A stretch of DNA of 64,000 nt from JBEKUY01 sp049514555 (GCA_049514555.1 JBEKUY010000003.1:186001-250000), one strand, 5' to 3'; shown: positions 17,537 through 34,600, counted from the first letter of the stretch. The notes: generated by a model not told the origin, from the sequence alone. Translations and numbers: made by a program.

Positions 17537-18301
17537 ATGGCGGACGGCAAGCGAACGGCGGTCGTGTTTGGCCTGGCGAACAAGAGAAGCATCGCCTGGG
17601 CCATCGCGCAGCGGCTGCAACAGGAGGGGTGGCAGCTCGCGATCGCTTACCAGAATGAAAGACTGGAGCTAGAAGCAAAGGAGCTCATCGCGGGGCTGGC
17701 CGGGGCTGAAGGATTTCGCTGCGACGTGAGCCACGACGATGAGATTGCGCGATTATTCGAGTGTCTGAAGGCGCGCTATGGCGTATTGCACGGGCTGGTG
17801 CACAGCGTGGCCTTCGCGCCCGCTGAAGATTTGAAGGGCGACTTTATCAACACCACGCGCGAAGGCTTTCGCATCGCGCACGACGTCAGCGTCTATTCGC
17901 TGGTGGCGCTGGCGCGAGCCGCGGCGCCGCTCATGGCCGAGGGCGGAAGCATCGTTACACTGACGTTCTACGGCTCGACGAAGGTCGTGCCGCATTACAA
18001 CGTGATGGGCGTGGCCAAGGCGGGGCTCGAAGCGACCGTGCGGTATTTGGCCAACGACCTGGGCCCGAAGAACATCCGCGTGAACGCAATTTCCGCCGGG
18101 CCGATCAGGACGCTTGCCGCGCGAGGAGTCTCGGGGCTCGGAGAGATGCTCAAAGTCCATGCCGAGCGCGCCCCGCTCAAACGGAATACCGATCCGGGCG
18201 AAGTCGGCGCGACTGCGGCCTTTTTGCTTTCCGACGCCGGCTCGGGAATCACCGGCGACGTGATTTACGTGGATTGCGGTTACAACATCATGGGATTTTG
18301 A
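17537..18301 (+). CDS. fabI: Enoyl-[acyl-carrier-protein] reductase (NADH), FabI
   Basis: The ATG at 17537 follows GAGGGAGAG and yields 254 residues; a GTG two codons earlier is an alternative. It reduces the double bond in the last step of each fatty-acid elongation cycle. FabI rather than other SDR enzymes is shown by GLANKRSIAWAIAQ at the nucleotide site, HSVAFAP, and the wide Tyr/Lys spacing in TLTFYGSTKVVPHYNVMGVAK. The C-terminal ITGDVIYVDCGYNIMGF is also typical. It sits between mutL and cmk in a compact plus-strand run. The triclosan-type inhibitor site appears intact at motif level. Confidence 0.95.
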   Translation: MADGKRTAVVFGLANKRSIAWAIAQRLQQEGWQLAIAYQNERLELEAKELIAGLAGAEGFRCDVSHDDEIARLFECLKARYGVLHGLVHSVAFAPAEDLKGDFINTTREGFRIAHDVSVYSLVALARAAAPLMAEGGSIVTLTFYGSTKVVPHYNVMGVAKAGLEATVRYLANDLGPKNIRVNAISAGPIRTLAARGVSGLGEMLKVHAERAPLKRNTDPGEVGATAAFLLSDAGSGITGDVIYVDCGYNIMGF

Positions 18302-18330
18302 CCGTCGCCAATGCCCGCGCGCCGAAATTC

Positions 18331-19056
18331 ATGCGAAAACTGATCATTGCGATTGATGGGCCGGTGGGCTCGGGGAAGAGCACCGTGGCCCGCCGTGTGG
18401 CCGAATTGCTCGGCTACACCTATCTCGATAGCGGCGCCATGTACCGTGCGCTGGCTTGGAAGGCTCTCGAGTGCGGCACGCCGCTCGATGACGAGGCTCG
18501 GCTGGAAGCTTTGGCGCGAGCGACGGACATTCGTCTCGGGCCGCAGCCCGCTGAGGATGTGGCCGCCGGCTACACTTGCCGGGCAAGTGTGGACGGCAGA
18601 AACGTGACGGCTGCCATTCGCAGCGCGGAGGTTGGACAAGCTGCCTCCCGTTTGGCTGTTCTGGGGCGCGTGCGTGCTCCTCTCGTGGTTCAACAGCAGC
18701 GCGCCGGCGCCGAGGGCGGCGTCGTGATGGAGGGACGCGACATCGGCACCGTTGTCTTTCCCAACGCCGAACTGAAGATCTTCCTCGACGCTTCACTCGA
18801 AGTGCGCGCCGAGCGCCGTTGGAAGGAATACCAGTCGAAGGGCGACAAACGCGCGCTCGACGAGATCATCGAAGAAGTGCGCGGGCGCGACCGGCGGGAC
18901 CGCGAGCGCACGGTCTCGCCGCTGGTTCGCGCCGCCGACGCAGTGTTCGTGGACGACACGGCTATGGAAGTGGAGGAAACCGCGCGAGCCATCGTGCTGC
19001 TTGCCCGAGAGCGCGAGAACCAATCCGCCGGGCCAACCGAGGGGGAACGAAAATGA
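18331..19056 (+). CDS. cmk: Cytidylate kinase
   Basis: Start at ATG 18331 (MRKLIIAIDGP); longer in-frame starts run back into fabI. It gives 241 residues. It phosphorylates CMP and dCMP. The P-loop is GPVGSGKST, followed by YLDSGAMYRA, the CMP-binding insert region, and GRDIGTVVFPNAELKIFLDA. The lid region is the Arg-rich RGRDRRDRERTVSPL. Length and motifs fit the family. The C-terminal tail past the last helix is about 15 residues longer and polar. Its stop overlaps the start of the next gene. Confidence 0.95.
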   Translation: MRKLIIAIDGPVGSGKSTVARRVAELLGYTYLDSGAMYRALAWKALECGTPLDDEARLEALARATDIRLGPQPAEDVAAGYTCRASVDGRNVTAAIRSAEVGQAASRLAVLGRVRAPLVVQQQRAGAEGGVVMEGRDIGTVVFPNAELKIFLDASLEVRAERRWKEYQSKGDKRALDEIIEEVRGRDRRDRERTVSPLVRAADAVFVDDTAMEVEETARAIVLLARERENQSAGPTEGERK

Positions 19057-20903
19057 AGTTGTCCGGATGGGCAATGTTGGGGCTCGGTTGGATCATCTTG
19101 CTGGTGCCGGGGAGGGCCATGGCTCAGGGAAGCGGTGCAACGAGCGAGACCCAAGCTGTCGAAGCACGGCGTTTTCGCGCCTATCTCGACGAAGACTGGC
19201 GGCGTTGGATGACGGAGTATCCGGAAATGGCGACGGCCGTGGGATTCCCCGGGCAAAACCGCCGCTGGAGAGACGATTCTTCCGCCGGCATCGACGAGCG
19301 GAAGCAGCATCTGCGCGAGAGCCTCGCGAAGCTCGAGACGTTCTCACGCGCAAGCCTGCCGGCGAGCGAACAACTGAACTTCGATCTCTACGCGGAACTG
19401 CTCGGTACGGCGGTGGAAGGCCTGCAATTCGACGACGACCCGCTTCCGTTTCGCGATGTCGTGCCACACAGCTTGGCGATGCCGGTCAACCAGATCGAAG
19501 GCATTCAGCAGGACGCGGAGCAAACGCTCGCCGTCATGCCGCGGCAGACGGTAACCGATTACGAAGACCTGCTCGCGCGCCTCGCAGCTCTGCCGGATGC
19601 GGTCGCGCAGCAGCAGGCCCTGCTCGAAGCGGGTCTCAAGCGGGGTAAGACGCCTCCCAAGATCACGCTCCGCGGCGTCCCAAAGCAGATTGATGATCTA
19701 GCTCCAGCCGATGCGCTCGCGAGCCCATTACTCCGAGCTTTCCGTGAATGGCCGAGGAGCATCCCGCAGGCGGAACGCGACCGGCTGACCGAGAAAGCGA
19801 AGACCATTTACGCGGTGAATGTTGGCCCGGCATTTCGCCGCCTCCGCGAATACCTCGCGCTGAGATACATTCCGGCGTGCCGCGAGACGATTGCCGCCGC
19901 CGCACTGCCCGATGGCCCGGCGGCCTACGTCTTCCACGTCCGCTGGCAGACGACCACGGACCTTACGCCATGGCAAATTCACGAGGTCGGCCTTGCGGAG
20001 GTGAAGCGCATCCGCGCGGAGATGGACAAGCTGATCGCCTCCACCGGATTCAAAGGCAGCTTCCAGCAGTTCACGGAATTTTTGCGGACCGATCCGCGGT
20101 TCTACTACACCGATGAGGAAGGCTTGGTGAACGGCTACCGCATTCTCGCAAAGCGCATCGATCCCGAGCTGCCGCGCCTTTTCGGGAAGCTGCCGCGACT
20201 GCCCTACGGCGTGGAGCCGGTGCCGGCGTTCAAAGCGCCGTCGCAGACCACCGCCTACTACGAGCCCGGCTCGCCGGAGGCAGGCCGCGCCGGGCACTAC
20301 TTCGTGAATACGTACGACTTGAAGGCGCGGCCGAAATGGGAGATGGAGGCGCTCACGATGCACGAGGCCGTGCCCGGACACCACCTGCAAATTTCGCTGG
20401 CGCAGGAACTCGAGAACGCGCCGGAATTTCGCAAGCACGTCGGCTATTCCTCGTTTGTCGAAGGCTGGGCGCTGTACGCGGAAAGCCTGGGCGAGGAACT
20501 CGGTTTCTACAAGGATCCGTACGCGAAGTTCGGCCAGTTGACCTACGAGATGTGGCGCGCGGCGCGGCTGGTAGTGGACACCGGCATGCACTCGATGGGT
20601 TGGAGCCGCCAGCAGGCCATCGATTTCTTCCGCGAGAACACTGGGAAAACCGACCAGGACATCATCGTCGAAGTGGACCGGTACATTGTCTGGCCGGGCC
20701 AGGCGCTGGCTTACAAGGTGGGGCAGATGAGGATCCGCGAGCTGCGCCGCGAAGCCGAAACCAAACTCGGAACGCGATTCAACGTGCGCGCTTTTCACGA
20801 TGCCGTTCTGGCCGAGGGTGCGCTGCCGCTCGGCGTTCTCGAAGCGCGTATCAAGATCTGGATTGAAGCGCAGAGAGTGCTGCCGGGCCACGCCGGCCTT
20901 TAG
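19053..20903 (+). CDS. DUF885 family exported zinc-metallopeptidase-like protein
   Basis: The ATG at 19053 has GGGGG upstream, overlaps the cmk stop and starts a signal peptide (MKLSGWAMLGLGWIILLVPG, ending AMAQG). That gives 616 residues. The long alpha-helical DUF885 domain covers most of the chain. The motif HEAVPGHHLQ at about residue 440 matches the HExxxGHH pattern that in this superfamily supplies zinc ligands and the catalytic Glu. Nearby EGWALYAESLGEELG and VDRYIVWPGQALAYKVGQ are also family signatures. It is probably a periplasmic or secreted peptidase-like hydrolase. The physiological substrate is unknown. Confidence 0.88.
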   Translation: MKLSGWAMLGLGWIILLVPGRAMAQGSGATSETQAVEARRFRAYLDEDWRRWMTEYPEMATAVGFPGQNRRWRDDSSAGIDERKQHLRESLAKLETFSRASLPASEQLNFDLYAELLGTAVEGLQFDDDPLPFRDVVPHSLAMPVNQIEGIQQDAEQTLAVMPRQTVTDYEDLLARLAALPDAVAQQQALLEAGLKRGKTPPKITLRGVPKQIDDLAPADALASPLLRAFREWPRSIPQAERDRLTEKAKTIYAVNVGPAFRRLREYLALRYIPACRETIAAAALPDGPAAYVFHVRWQTTTDLTPWQIHEVGLAEVKRIRAEMDKLIASTGFKGSFQQFTEFLRTDPRFYYTDEEGLVNGYRILAKRIDPELPRLFGKLPRLPYGVEPVPAFKAPSQTTAYYEPGSPEAGRAGHYFVNTYDLKARPKWEMEALTMHEAVPGHHLQISLAQELENAPEFRKHVGYSSFVEGWALYAESLGEELGFYKDPYAKFGQLTYEMWRAARLVVDTGMHSMGWSRQQAIDFFRENTGKTDQDIIVEVDRYIVWPGQALAYKVGQMRIRELRREAETKLGTRFNVRAFHDAVLAEGALPLGVLEARIKIWIEAQRVLPGHAGL

Positions 20904-20956
20904 GAATCGTGAAGCAAGCCGTGTCCGTCCGAAACCAGGCGCCTGCTCGTTGACAA

Positions 20957-22364
20957 CTACTTCAGGCGGGTGCTCCCCATCAGGTATTCGTCCACCGACT
21001 GTGCTGCTTTGCGGCCTTCCGAAATTGCCCACACGACCAAAGACTGCCCCCGGCGCATGTCGCCGGCCGCAAAGACGCCGGGAATAGAACTCATGTAATC
21101 CGCACCGGTGGCGATATTGCCGCGCTCATCGAGTTTCACGCCGAGCTGTTCGACCATGCCCTGCTTTACCGGGCCGGTGAAGCCCAAGGCGAGCAGAACA
21201 AGATCCGCATCGATCGTGAATTCGGTTCCCGGGACGGGCTCGAATTTGGGCGGGGGACCAACGCGAATGGCATGGAGCTGCTTTACGTTGCCGTCCTCAT
21301 CGCCGGTGAAGCTCGCCGTCGCGACAGCCCAATCCCGCAGTCCACCTTCCTCGTGCGCGCTCTCGATCCGCAATTGTAGCGGCCACAACGGCCACGGCGT
21401 GCTCGGGGCGCGGTCTTGCGGCGGCATGGGCATGATCTCGAATTGGTGCACCGACCGCGCTTTTTGCCGATGACAAGTGCCCAGGCAATCTGCGCCGGTG
21501 TCGCCGCCGCCGATGATCACCACGCGCTTGCCGGTCGCGAGGATCGAGTCCGGCACCGTGTCTCCCGCGTTCCTTTTGTTCTGCTGCGGCAAAAACTCCA
21601 TAGCGAAGTGGATACCCTTGAGTTCGCGCCCGGGCACTTTCAAATCGCGAGGGCTTTCCGAGCCTCCCGCCAACAGGACTACGTCAAACTCCTTGCGAAG
21701 GTCTTCCGCCGGCACGTTTCCGCCCACGTGGGCCCGTGTCTGGAAACGAACACCCTCGGCGGTCATCTGTTCGAGCCGCCGGTCGAGGACGTGCTTTTCC
21801 AGCTTGAAGTCCGGGATGCCGTAGCGGAGCAGGCCGCCGACGCGGTCCGCCTTTTCAAACACCGTCACTGCATGGCCTGCCCGATTCAATTGCTGTGCGG
21901 CCGCGAGGCCAGCAGGCCCCGAGCCCACCACCGCCACGCGCTTGACGGTGCGCGCCTCGGGCGGTTCGGGCTTGATCCACCCCTCCTGCCAGGCGCGCTC
22001 GACGATCGTCTTTTCGATCACCTTGATCGTGACCGGCGGCTCATTAATGCCCAGCACGCAGGCCGCTTCACACGGGGCTGGGCAAATGCGTCCGGTGAAC
22101 TCCGGAAAGTTGTTCGTGGCATGCAGAATGCGAATCGCTTCCTTCCAATGATCGCGGTAAACCAGGTCGTTCCAGTCGGGAATGACGTTATTCACCGGGC
22201 AGCCCGTGTGGCAGAAAGGCACGCCGCAGTCCATGCAGCGCGCCGCTTGCGTGCACAGCTTCTCTTCCGGGAACGGCTGATAGACCTCGAAGTAATCGTT
22301 GACGCGTTCCGCGACGGGGCGCCGCGTAGGCATCTCCCGGGTGTATTCCTTGAAACCGGTGACT

Positions 22365-22372
<8 letters not shown>
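20957..22372 (-). CDS. gltD: Glutamate synthase small (beta) subunit
   Basis: 471 residues from the ATG at 22372. It passes electrons from NADPH through FAD and 4Fe-4S clusters to GltB. The N-terminal cluster ligands appear as CMDCGVPFCHTGCP and CPAPCEAAC. The FAD site is VVGSGPAGLAAAQQLNRAGH followed by VFEKADRVGGLLRYGIPDFK, and the NADPH site is VVIIGGGDTGADC. The C-terminal FAAGDMRRGQSLVVWAISEGR closes the FAD fold. The gene overlaps the end of gltB by 8 bp, so the two subunits are made from one transcript. Confidence 0.97.
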
Positions 22373-26948
<4,576 letters not shown>

Positions 26949-27256
26949 CTTTGTTTCCGGACGAGCCTGAACAACCCTATCGCTCTGGGAGGCCAGCTCC
27001 CATACACGCCGGCCTATTTCTCCGAGTCCGCTGAATCATAGCATTTTAGCGGCCAGCTCAGCCCATCGGCAACACCAATACTTCGATTCAGCGCATCAGG
27101 ATTACGAATAGTTGGCGTCTTGCCGGCCTCCGAAGCCTATTCCCGGCCTTCTTCGATGGCGAATTTCACGAATGCGCTACCCCAAGCGAGGTGAGCCGCC
27201 CGCGAGTTTGGCGGCGGACACTCTGGGCCCTGGATGTGAGCGGAACAGGGGGGCGG
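26949..27256 (-). other. Leader/intergenic region of gltBD, downstream of rho
   Basis: 308 bp between the gltB start and the rho stop, both on the minus strand. It holds the probable gltB promoter at 27035-27043. No stem-loop with a T-run typical of an intrinsic terminator is visible after rho, and no riboswitch fold is recognised. Confidence 0.4.
27035..27043 (-). promoter_or_regulatory. Extended -10 promoter for gltBD
   Basis: On the minus strand TGC-TATGAT (27043 to 27035) forms an extended -10 element. No good -35 is present at the usual spacing. The predicted start leaves a leader of about 80 nt before the gltB ATG. Confidence 0.4.
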
Positions 27257-28516
27257 TTAGCTGGGGCTCGACATCGAGGCCAGAAACTCGCCGTTGGTCT
27301 TGGTCTTCGAGAGGCGACCGAGCAGAAGCTCCATCGCTTCCACCGGAGAAAGCGGGTTGAGCACCTTGCGCAGCACCCACACGCGGTTCAGTTCGTCCGC
27401 GGGCAGCAGCAGCTCTTCCTTGCGCGTGCCGGAACGGTTGATGTCAATCGCCGGGAAAATGCGCTTGTCCACGAGGCGCCGGTCCAGGTTGATTTCCATG
27501 TTGCCCGTGCCCTTGAATTCTTCGAAGATCACGTCGTCCATGCGGCTGCCGGTATCGATCAGGGCCGTGGCGATGATCGTGAGCGAACCGCCTTCTTCGA
27601 CGTTCCGCGCGGCTGCGAAGAACCGGCGCGGCCGTTGCAGCGCGTTGGCGTCAATACCGCCGGAGAGGACCTTGCCCGACGGCGGGGTAACCGCGTTGTA
27701 GGCCCGCGCGAGGCGCGTGATCGAGTCGAGCAGGATGACGACGTCGCGCTTGTGTTCGACCAGCCTCTTGGCCTTCTCGAGCACCATCTCCGCCACCTGA
27801 ATGTGCCGCTGTGGCGGCTCATCGAACGTCGAGCTGATGACCTCGCCTTTCACCGTCCGCTGCATGTCGGTGACTTCTTCCGGCCGCTCGTCAATCAACA
27901 GGACGATCAGGGCGACTTCCGGATGGTTCGTGGTGACAGAATTCGCGATGGATTGCAGCATCATTGTCTTGCCGGTGCGGGGCGGCGCGACGATCAGCCC
28001 GCGCTGGCCCTTCCCGACGGGGCAAAGCAAGTCCAGCACCCGCCCGGTCAGGTTCTCCTTGGCAGTTTCCATCTTGAGGCGGCCCTGCGGGTACAGCGGC
28101 GTCAGGTTGTCGAAAAAGATTTTGTTTCGCGCAACCTCCGGGTCCTCGAAGTTGACTGCTTCTACCTTGATCAGCGCGAAATAGCGCTCGCCGTCTTTCG
28201 GCGGGCGGACTTGGCCCGAGACGGTATCGCCGGTGCGCAGATCGAATTTCCGGATCTGCGACGGCGAAACGTAGATGTCGTCCGGACCGGGCAGGTAGTT
28301 GTATTCCGGCGCGCGAAGGAAGCCGAAGCCGTCGGGCAGGCATTCCAATACGCCCTCGGAGAAGATGAGACCGTTCTTCTCCGTCTGCGCGCGGAGGATC
28401 TGAAAGATCAGCTCCTGCTTGCGCATGCCGCTGGCCCCAGGAATGTTCAATTCCTTGGCGATTTTCGCCAAGTCGGTGATGTTCTTCTCTTTCAGCTCTG
28501 CTAGGCTAATGCTCAT
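27257..28516 (-). CDS. rho: Transcription termination factor Rho
   Basis: This 419-residue hexameric RNA helicase releases transcripts. Residues 1-45 are the Rho N-terminal helical domain, about 50-120 the cold-shock-like primary RNA-binding domain (GFGFLRAPEYNYLPGPDDIYVS), and the rest the RecA-type motor. Walker A is APPRTGKT at 177-184. Other motifs are LLIDERPEEVTDM, DSITRLARAYN and the secondary RNA-binding loops. It lacks the long N-terminal insertions seen in some high-GC groups. It lies downstream of lon on the same strand with a 172-bp gap. Confidence 0.97.
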   Translation of the reverse strand: MSISLAELKEKNITDLAKIAKELNIPGASGMRKQELIFQILRAQTEKNGLIFSEGVLECLPDGFGFLRAPEYNYLPGPDDIYVSPSQIRKFDLRTGDTVSGQVRPPKDGERYFALIKVEAVNFEDPEVARNKIFFDNLTPLYPQGRLKMETAKENLTGRVLDLLCPVGKGQRGLIVAPPRTGKTMMLQSIANSVTTNHPEVALIVLLIDERPEEVTDMQRTVKGEVISSTFDEPPQRHIQVAEMVLEKAKRLVEHKRDVVILLDSITRLARAYNAVTPPSGKVLSGGIDANALQRPRRFFAAARNVEEGGSLTIIATALIDTGSRMDDVIFEEFKGTGNMEINLDRRLVDKRIFPAIDINRSGTRKEELLLPADELNRVWVLRKVLNPLSPVEAMELLLGRLSKTKTNGEFLASMSSPS

Positions 28517-28545
28517 CTGCTTCTATCCTTTTGCTCGTTGATGAA

Positions 28546-28558
28546 CCTGAACTTCAGG
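28546..28558. promoter_or_regulatory. Short palindrome in the rho leader
   Basis: CCTGAA-C-TTCAGG forms a perfect 6-bp inverted repeat 30 bp upstream of rho. A GTTCGGA direct repeat pair follows within about 30 bp. It could be a protein site or part of the rho leader fold; nothing identifies a binder. Confidence 0.2.
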
Positions 28559-28688
28559 CTTGGTCTGGAGTTGCGCCCGTTCGGAAGTTCGGACTGGGCA
28601 AGCTGCCAGGATGGGCAAACCCGAAAAACCGCCGTCAGCCGTCCTGCCAGCCGGACCCCCCGGGATTGTGCGCCGAACGGCTGATACT

Positions 28689-31097
<2,409 letters not shown>

Positions 31098-31130
31098 GGG
31101 CCTGGATCGTCCCCCGGAAACTCGCTTTCC

Positions 31131-32381
31131 TCAGCCCGCCTTCTCGAGCAGGCTCCAGTTGATCTCGTGCGTGCGGACCATGTCCGCCGTCACGACAAAG
31201 TCGCGAATCTTGCGTTGCATGGGCAAGTGGTACATCAGCTCGAGCATCAGGTCCTCGAGAATCATGCGCAAGCCGCGAGCCCCGACTTTTCTCTGAAGCG
31301 CCAGTTCGGCGACGGTTTCGATGGCCTCGTCTGTGAAGCGCAGCCGCACGTTCTCGAACTCGAACAAGCGCTGGTACTGCTTCAGCAGCGCGTTTTTCGG
31401 TTCGTTCAGAATGCGCACGAGCGCATCCTTGTCGAGGTCGTTCATCACGCCCACCACCGCCAGGCGCCCGACGAATTCAGGGATCAGCCCGTAGCGGATT
31501 AAATCCACCGGCTGAACCTGCTCGAGAAGCTCGACGTTGCGCTTCTGCGCCGTCATCGGGGCGCTGTCGGTATGGAATCCGAGCGAGCGGTGGCCCACGC
31601 GCTTCTCGATCGCCTTCTCCAACCCCACAAACGCTCCGCCGCAGATGAACAGGATGTTCGTCGTGTCCACCGGCGTGAATTCCTGGTGCGGATGCTTCCG
31701 CCCGCCCTGGGGCGGCACATTGGCGATCGTGCCTTCCAGAATCTTCAGCAAAGCCTGCTGGACGCCCTCGCCGGAAACGTCGCGGGTGATCGAAGGGTTC
31801 TCGTCTTTCTTGGAGATCTTGTCGATCTCGTCGATGTAGATGATCCCCTGCTGGGCCTTCTGCACATCGCCCTCGGCATTCTGCAGTAGCTTCAAGATGA
31901 TGTTCTCCACGTCCTCGCCGACGTAGCCCGCCTCGGTCAGCGTCGTGGCGTCCACGATGGCGAACGGCACTTCCAGCATGCGCGATAGCGTCTGCGCGAG
32001 GAGCGTCTTGCCGGTGCCGGTCGGCCCGATGAGCAGGATGTTCGACTTCGTCAGCTCGATCTCGCCCGGCTGCTTGTTCAGGAAAATCCGCTTGTAATGG
32101 TTGTACACCGCCACCGCGAGCTTCTTTTTTGTGCGGTCCTGCCCGATGACGTAGCTGTCCAGGAAAGACTTGATCTCCGGCGGTCTCGGCAGCCGCCGCG
32201 CCGGGGCGGTGGCCTGCTCGCGCTTCTCGTCTTCGAGAATCGTCTGGCAGACGCCCACGCACTCGTTGCAGATGTACGCGCGCGGGTAGTCCGAAGGCGA
32301 GCTGATGAGCTTCTCGACCTGCTCCTGCGTCTTATGGCAGAAAGAGCAGCGCAACGGCTCGTCGCTGTTGAACTTTTTCAC
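31131..32381 (-). CDS. clpX: ATP-dependent Clp protease ATP-binding subunit ClpX
   Basis: This 416-residue AAA+ unfoldase starts with the zinc-binding domain (CSFCHKTQEQVEKL and CNECVGVC). It has Walker A GPTGTGKTLLAQ, Walker B IIYIDEIDKI, the pore-loop region GYVGEDVENI and an IGF-like ClpP-docking region that was not pinned to an exact tripeptide (candidate VGHRSLGF). It feeds substrates to ClpP, encoded 122 bp upstream. Length is normal. Confidence 0.97.
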   Translation of the reverse strand: MKKFNSDEPLRCSFCHKTQEQVEKLISSPSDYPRAYICNECVGVCQTILEDEKREQATAPARRLPRPPEIKSFLDSYVIGQDRTKKKLAVAVYNHYKRIFLNKQPGEIELTKSNILLIGPTGTGKTLLAQTLSRMLEVPFAIVDATTLTEAGYVGEDVENIILKLLQNAEGDVQKAQQGIIYIDEIDKISKKDENPSITRDVSGEGVQQALLKILEGTIANVPPQGGRKHPHQEFTPVDTTNILFICGGAFVGLEKAIEKRVGHRSLGFHTDSAPMTAQKRNVELLEQVQPVDLIRYGLIPEFVGRLAVVGVMNDLDKDALVRILNEPKNALLKQYQRLFEFENVRLRFTDEAIETVAELALQRKVGARGLRMILEDLMLELMYHLPMQRKIRDFVVTADMVRTHEINWSLLEKAG

Positions 32382-32503
32382 CTTGGCACGACCTCGTAAG
32401 AACGCCCCTGCGGGGAGGGAGCACCCGCTCAGCGTATTCTAGGTCGAATCCTCCCGTGTCTGGAAGCAGAACCCCAACTCGCTACTTACTTTTTGGAACA
32501 GGT

Positions 32504-33124
32504 CTAGCGATGCTTATAAATGATCTCGTCAATCAAGCCGTACTCTTTCGCCTGGTCCGCCGTCATGATGAAATCGCGCTCGACATCCTTTTCGATCTTC
32601 TCGATCGCTTGGCCGCTGTGCTTTGCGATCAGCGTGTTGATGTTGGAGCGCATGCGCAGAATCTCTTTCGCGTGAATGTCGATGTCGGTCGCTTGGCCGC
32701 CCAGCCCGGTAAGCCACGGCTGGTGAATCAGAATTCGTGCGTTCGGCAGCGAAAAGCGTTTCTTGGCGGCGCCGCCCGCGAGCAGCACCGCGGCGATCGA
32801 GGCCGCCTGTCCGATGCAAGTGGTCACCACGTCGGGCTTCACGAATTGCATCGTGTCGTAAATCGCCAGTCCGGCCGTAATCGAGCCGCCGGGCGAATTG
32901 ATGTAGAGCTGGATGTCCTTTTCCGGATCCTCGGCCTGGAGGAAGAGCATCTGCGCGGTGGCCAGGTTGGCCACGTGATCGTCAATCGGGGTGCCGATAA
33001 AGATGATGTGCTCTTTGAGCAGCCGCGAATAAATGTCGTAGGCGCGTTCGCCCCGGCTGGTCTGCTCGACCACCATGGGGATGAGCGTCGTGGCGTAAGG
33101 GCCCGAGTCGTCTGAATGTTTCAT
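32504..33124 (-). CDS. clpP: ATP-dependent Clp protease proteolytic subunit ClpP
   Basis: This 206-residue serine peptidase forms the ClpP barrel. The catalytic Ser lies in GQAASIAAVLL (usually ASMAA; Ile replaces Met), the His in ILIHQP and the Asp in EKDVERDFIMTADQA. IYSRLLKEHIIFIG and YINSPGGS are family signatures. It lies 40 bp downstream of tig, in the common order tig-clpP-clpX. Confidence 0.97.
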   Translation of the reverse strand: MKHSDDSGPYATTLIPMVVEQTSRGERAYDIYSRLLKEHIIFIGTPIDDHVANLATAQMLFLQAEDPEKDIQLYINSPGGSITAGLAIYDTMQFVKPDVVTTCIGQAASIAAVLLAGGAAKKRFSLPNARILIHQPWLTGLGGQATDIDIHAKEILRMRSNINTLIAKHSGQAIEKIEKDVERDFIMTADQAKEYGLIDEIIYKHR

Positions 33125-33164
33125 CGGAAAAGTTAGATCGCCTTGGGGAGCGGAATTCGCCGGT

Positions 33165-34442
33165 TCACGACTTTGCCGCGGCGATGGAGCGAATCCGGGA
33201 ATTCTTCAAGAGCCAATCCAGAGTCTTTTCACTCCGGAGCGTCGATTTCATCGTATCGAGCGCGCCTTGCTTTGTCAACCGAGCGCGCAGCGCTGCTACC
33301 GATTCGCCACTCGGCTCGGCCAGGTGGCCCAGCGCGTGGCTCACCTCTTCCTCGGTGACTTCGATGGATTCCGCGGTGCCGATGCGGTCGAGAAGCAGCT
33401 CCGCTTTGACGTCTTCGACGGCGCGCTCGCGCTGGCGCCGCCGCAGCGACACCCAGTCCACGTTCACCGCCCGCGGATCAACCCCTTGCGCCGCGAGCGA
33501 CCGCACCACCCGCTCCAGCCGCGCATCCATCTGACGTTCGACCATTGCCTCCGGCACGGGAAACTCATGCGCGCGGACGATTTCGCCCAGGATTTTGTCC
33601 CGGCTGAGCTGCTTCTGATGCTCGTCTCGCGCCTCCTCGAGGTTCTTGCGTATTCGCGGGCGCAGTTCCTCGAGCGTGGCTGCGTCGCTCACGTCCTTGG
33701 CGAAGTCGTCGTTCAATTCGGGAAGCTTCTTCGTCTTGATCCCCAAAATCTCCACCGAGTAGTGGTAGGACTTCCCGGCCAGCTTGCCGTCCGGGTAATC
33801 AGCCGGATACGCGACGTCGAACTTCTTGTGTTCGCCTACCTGTGCCCCGCGCAGGTTCTCGTTGAACGCTTCGATGGTCTCTTCCGCGCCGATGTGGCAC
33901 AGCACGTTGTTGGCTTGCAGCGAATCTCCGCCGCCGATTGGCGTGCCGATAAGCTTCGCCTGGACGTAGTCTCCGTTCTCCACCGCGCGCCCCTCGACGG
34001 GGGCAAACGCCGCCGCGCGCTCGCGCATCTCCTCAAGCGCCTTATCCACGTCGGCGTCGGTAATTGCGTGCGCTTCGACTTCAACTTCCAGGTCCTTGTA
34101 CTGTTTCAGCTCGAATTCAGGCAACACTTCGAGGACGGCGCGGAACTTCAACGGGCCGTTTTCGGAGAAGTCCACATGCTCGACTTGGGGCTGCGTCACT
34201 GGCGTGAGCTTGTTCTCGGCCACGGCCTTCTCGATCCGCTCGGGGACGAGTGACTGCACCACCTCGCCCTTGATCTCGTCCGCGAACCGCCGCCGGATGA
34301 GTTGCACCGGCGCTTTGCCGGGGCGGAATCCTGGAACCCGCGCCACCCGCGCAAATTCCTTCGCCACGCGCTCGGTGGCCTTCTGCACTTCTTCCGCCGG
34401 AATCTCCAGCTCCAACTCGCGGCGGCACGTCTCTTCAGCCAT
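33165..34442 (-). CDS. tig: Trigger factor (ribosome-associated chaperone and PPIase)
   Basis: The ATG at 34442 is preceded by AAAGGA and begins MAEETCRRELELEIPAEEV, the expected N-terminus; the frame is open further upstream. It gives 425 residues. The ribosome-docking region carries VARVPGFRPGKAP (the signature FRxGxxP loop). The FKBP-type PPIase domain follows (about 150-240, ENGDYVQAKLIG onward), then the helical C-terminal arms. It binds nascent chains at the ribosomal exit tunnel. It heads the tig-clpP-clpX-lon run, and its probable promoter abuts a mobile-element-like insertion. Confidence 0.95.
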   Translation of the reverse strand: MAEETCRRELELEIPAEEVQKATERVAKEFARVARVPGFRPGKAPVQLIRRRFADEIKGEVVQSLVPERIEKAVAENKLTPVTQPQVEHVDFSENGPLKFRAVLEVLPEFELKQYKDLEVEVEAHAITDADVDKALEEMRERAAAFAPVEGRAVENGDYVQAKLIGTPIGGGDSLQANNVLCHIGAEETIEAFNENLRGAQVGEHKKFDVAYPADYPDGKLAGKSYHYSVEILGIKTKKLPELNDDFAKDVSDAATLEELRPRIRKNLEEARDEHQKQLSRDKILGEIVRAHEFPVPEAMVERQMDARLERVVRSLAAQGVDPRAVNVDWVSLRRRQRERAVEDVKAELLLDRIGTAESIEVTEEEVSHALGHLAEPSGESVAALRARLTKQGALDTMKSTLRSEKTLDWLLKNSRIRSIAAAKS

Positions 34443-34600
34443 TCCCGATCCTTTCTTCAGCCAGTGAGGAGGCCCGCCTGTCCGGCCGCGCCTGCAAGGC
34501 ACTCCCTGGAAGTTGCGCACCCCGATGCCCAAGGGCGAACCAGCCGAGCTTTCGGGAGAAACCAGACAGGTGAGAACTCACCCACGAATCCTAAGACGCC

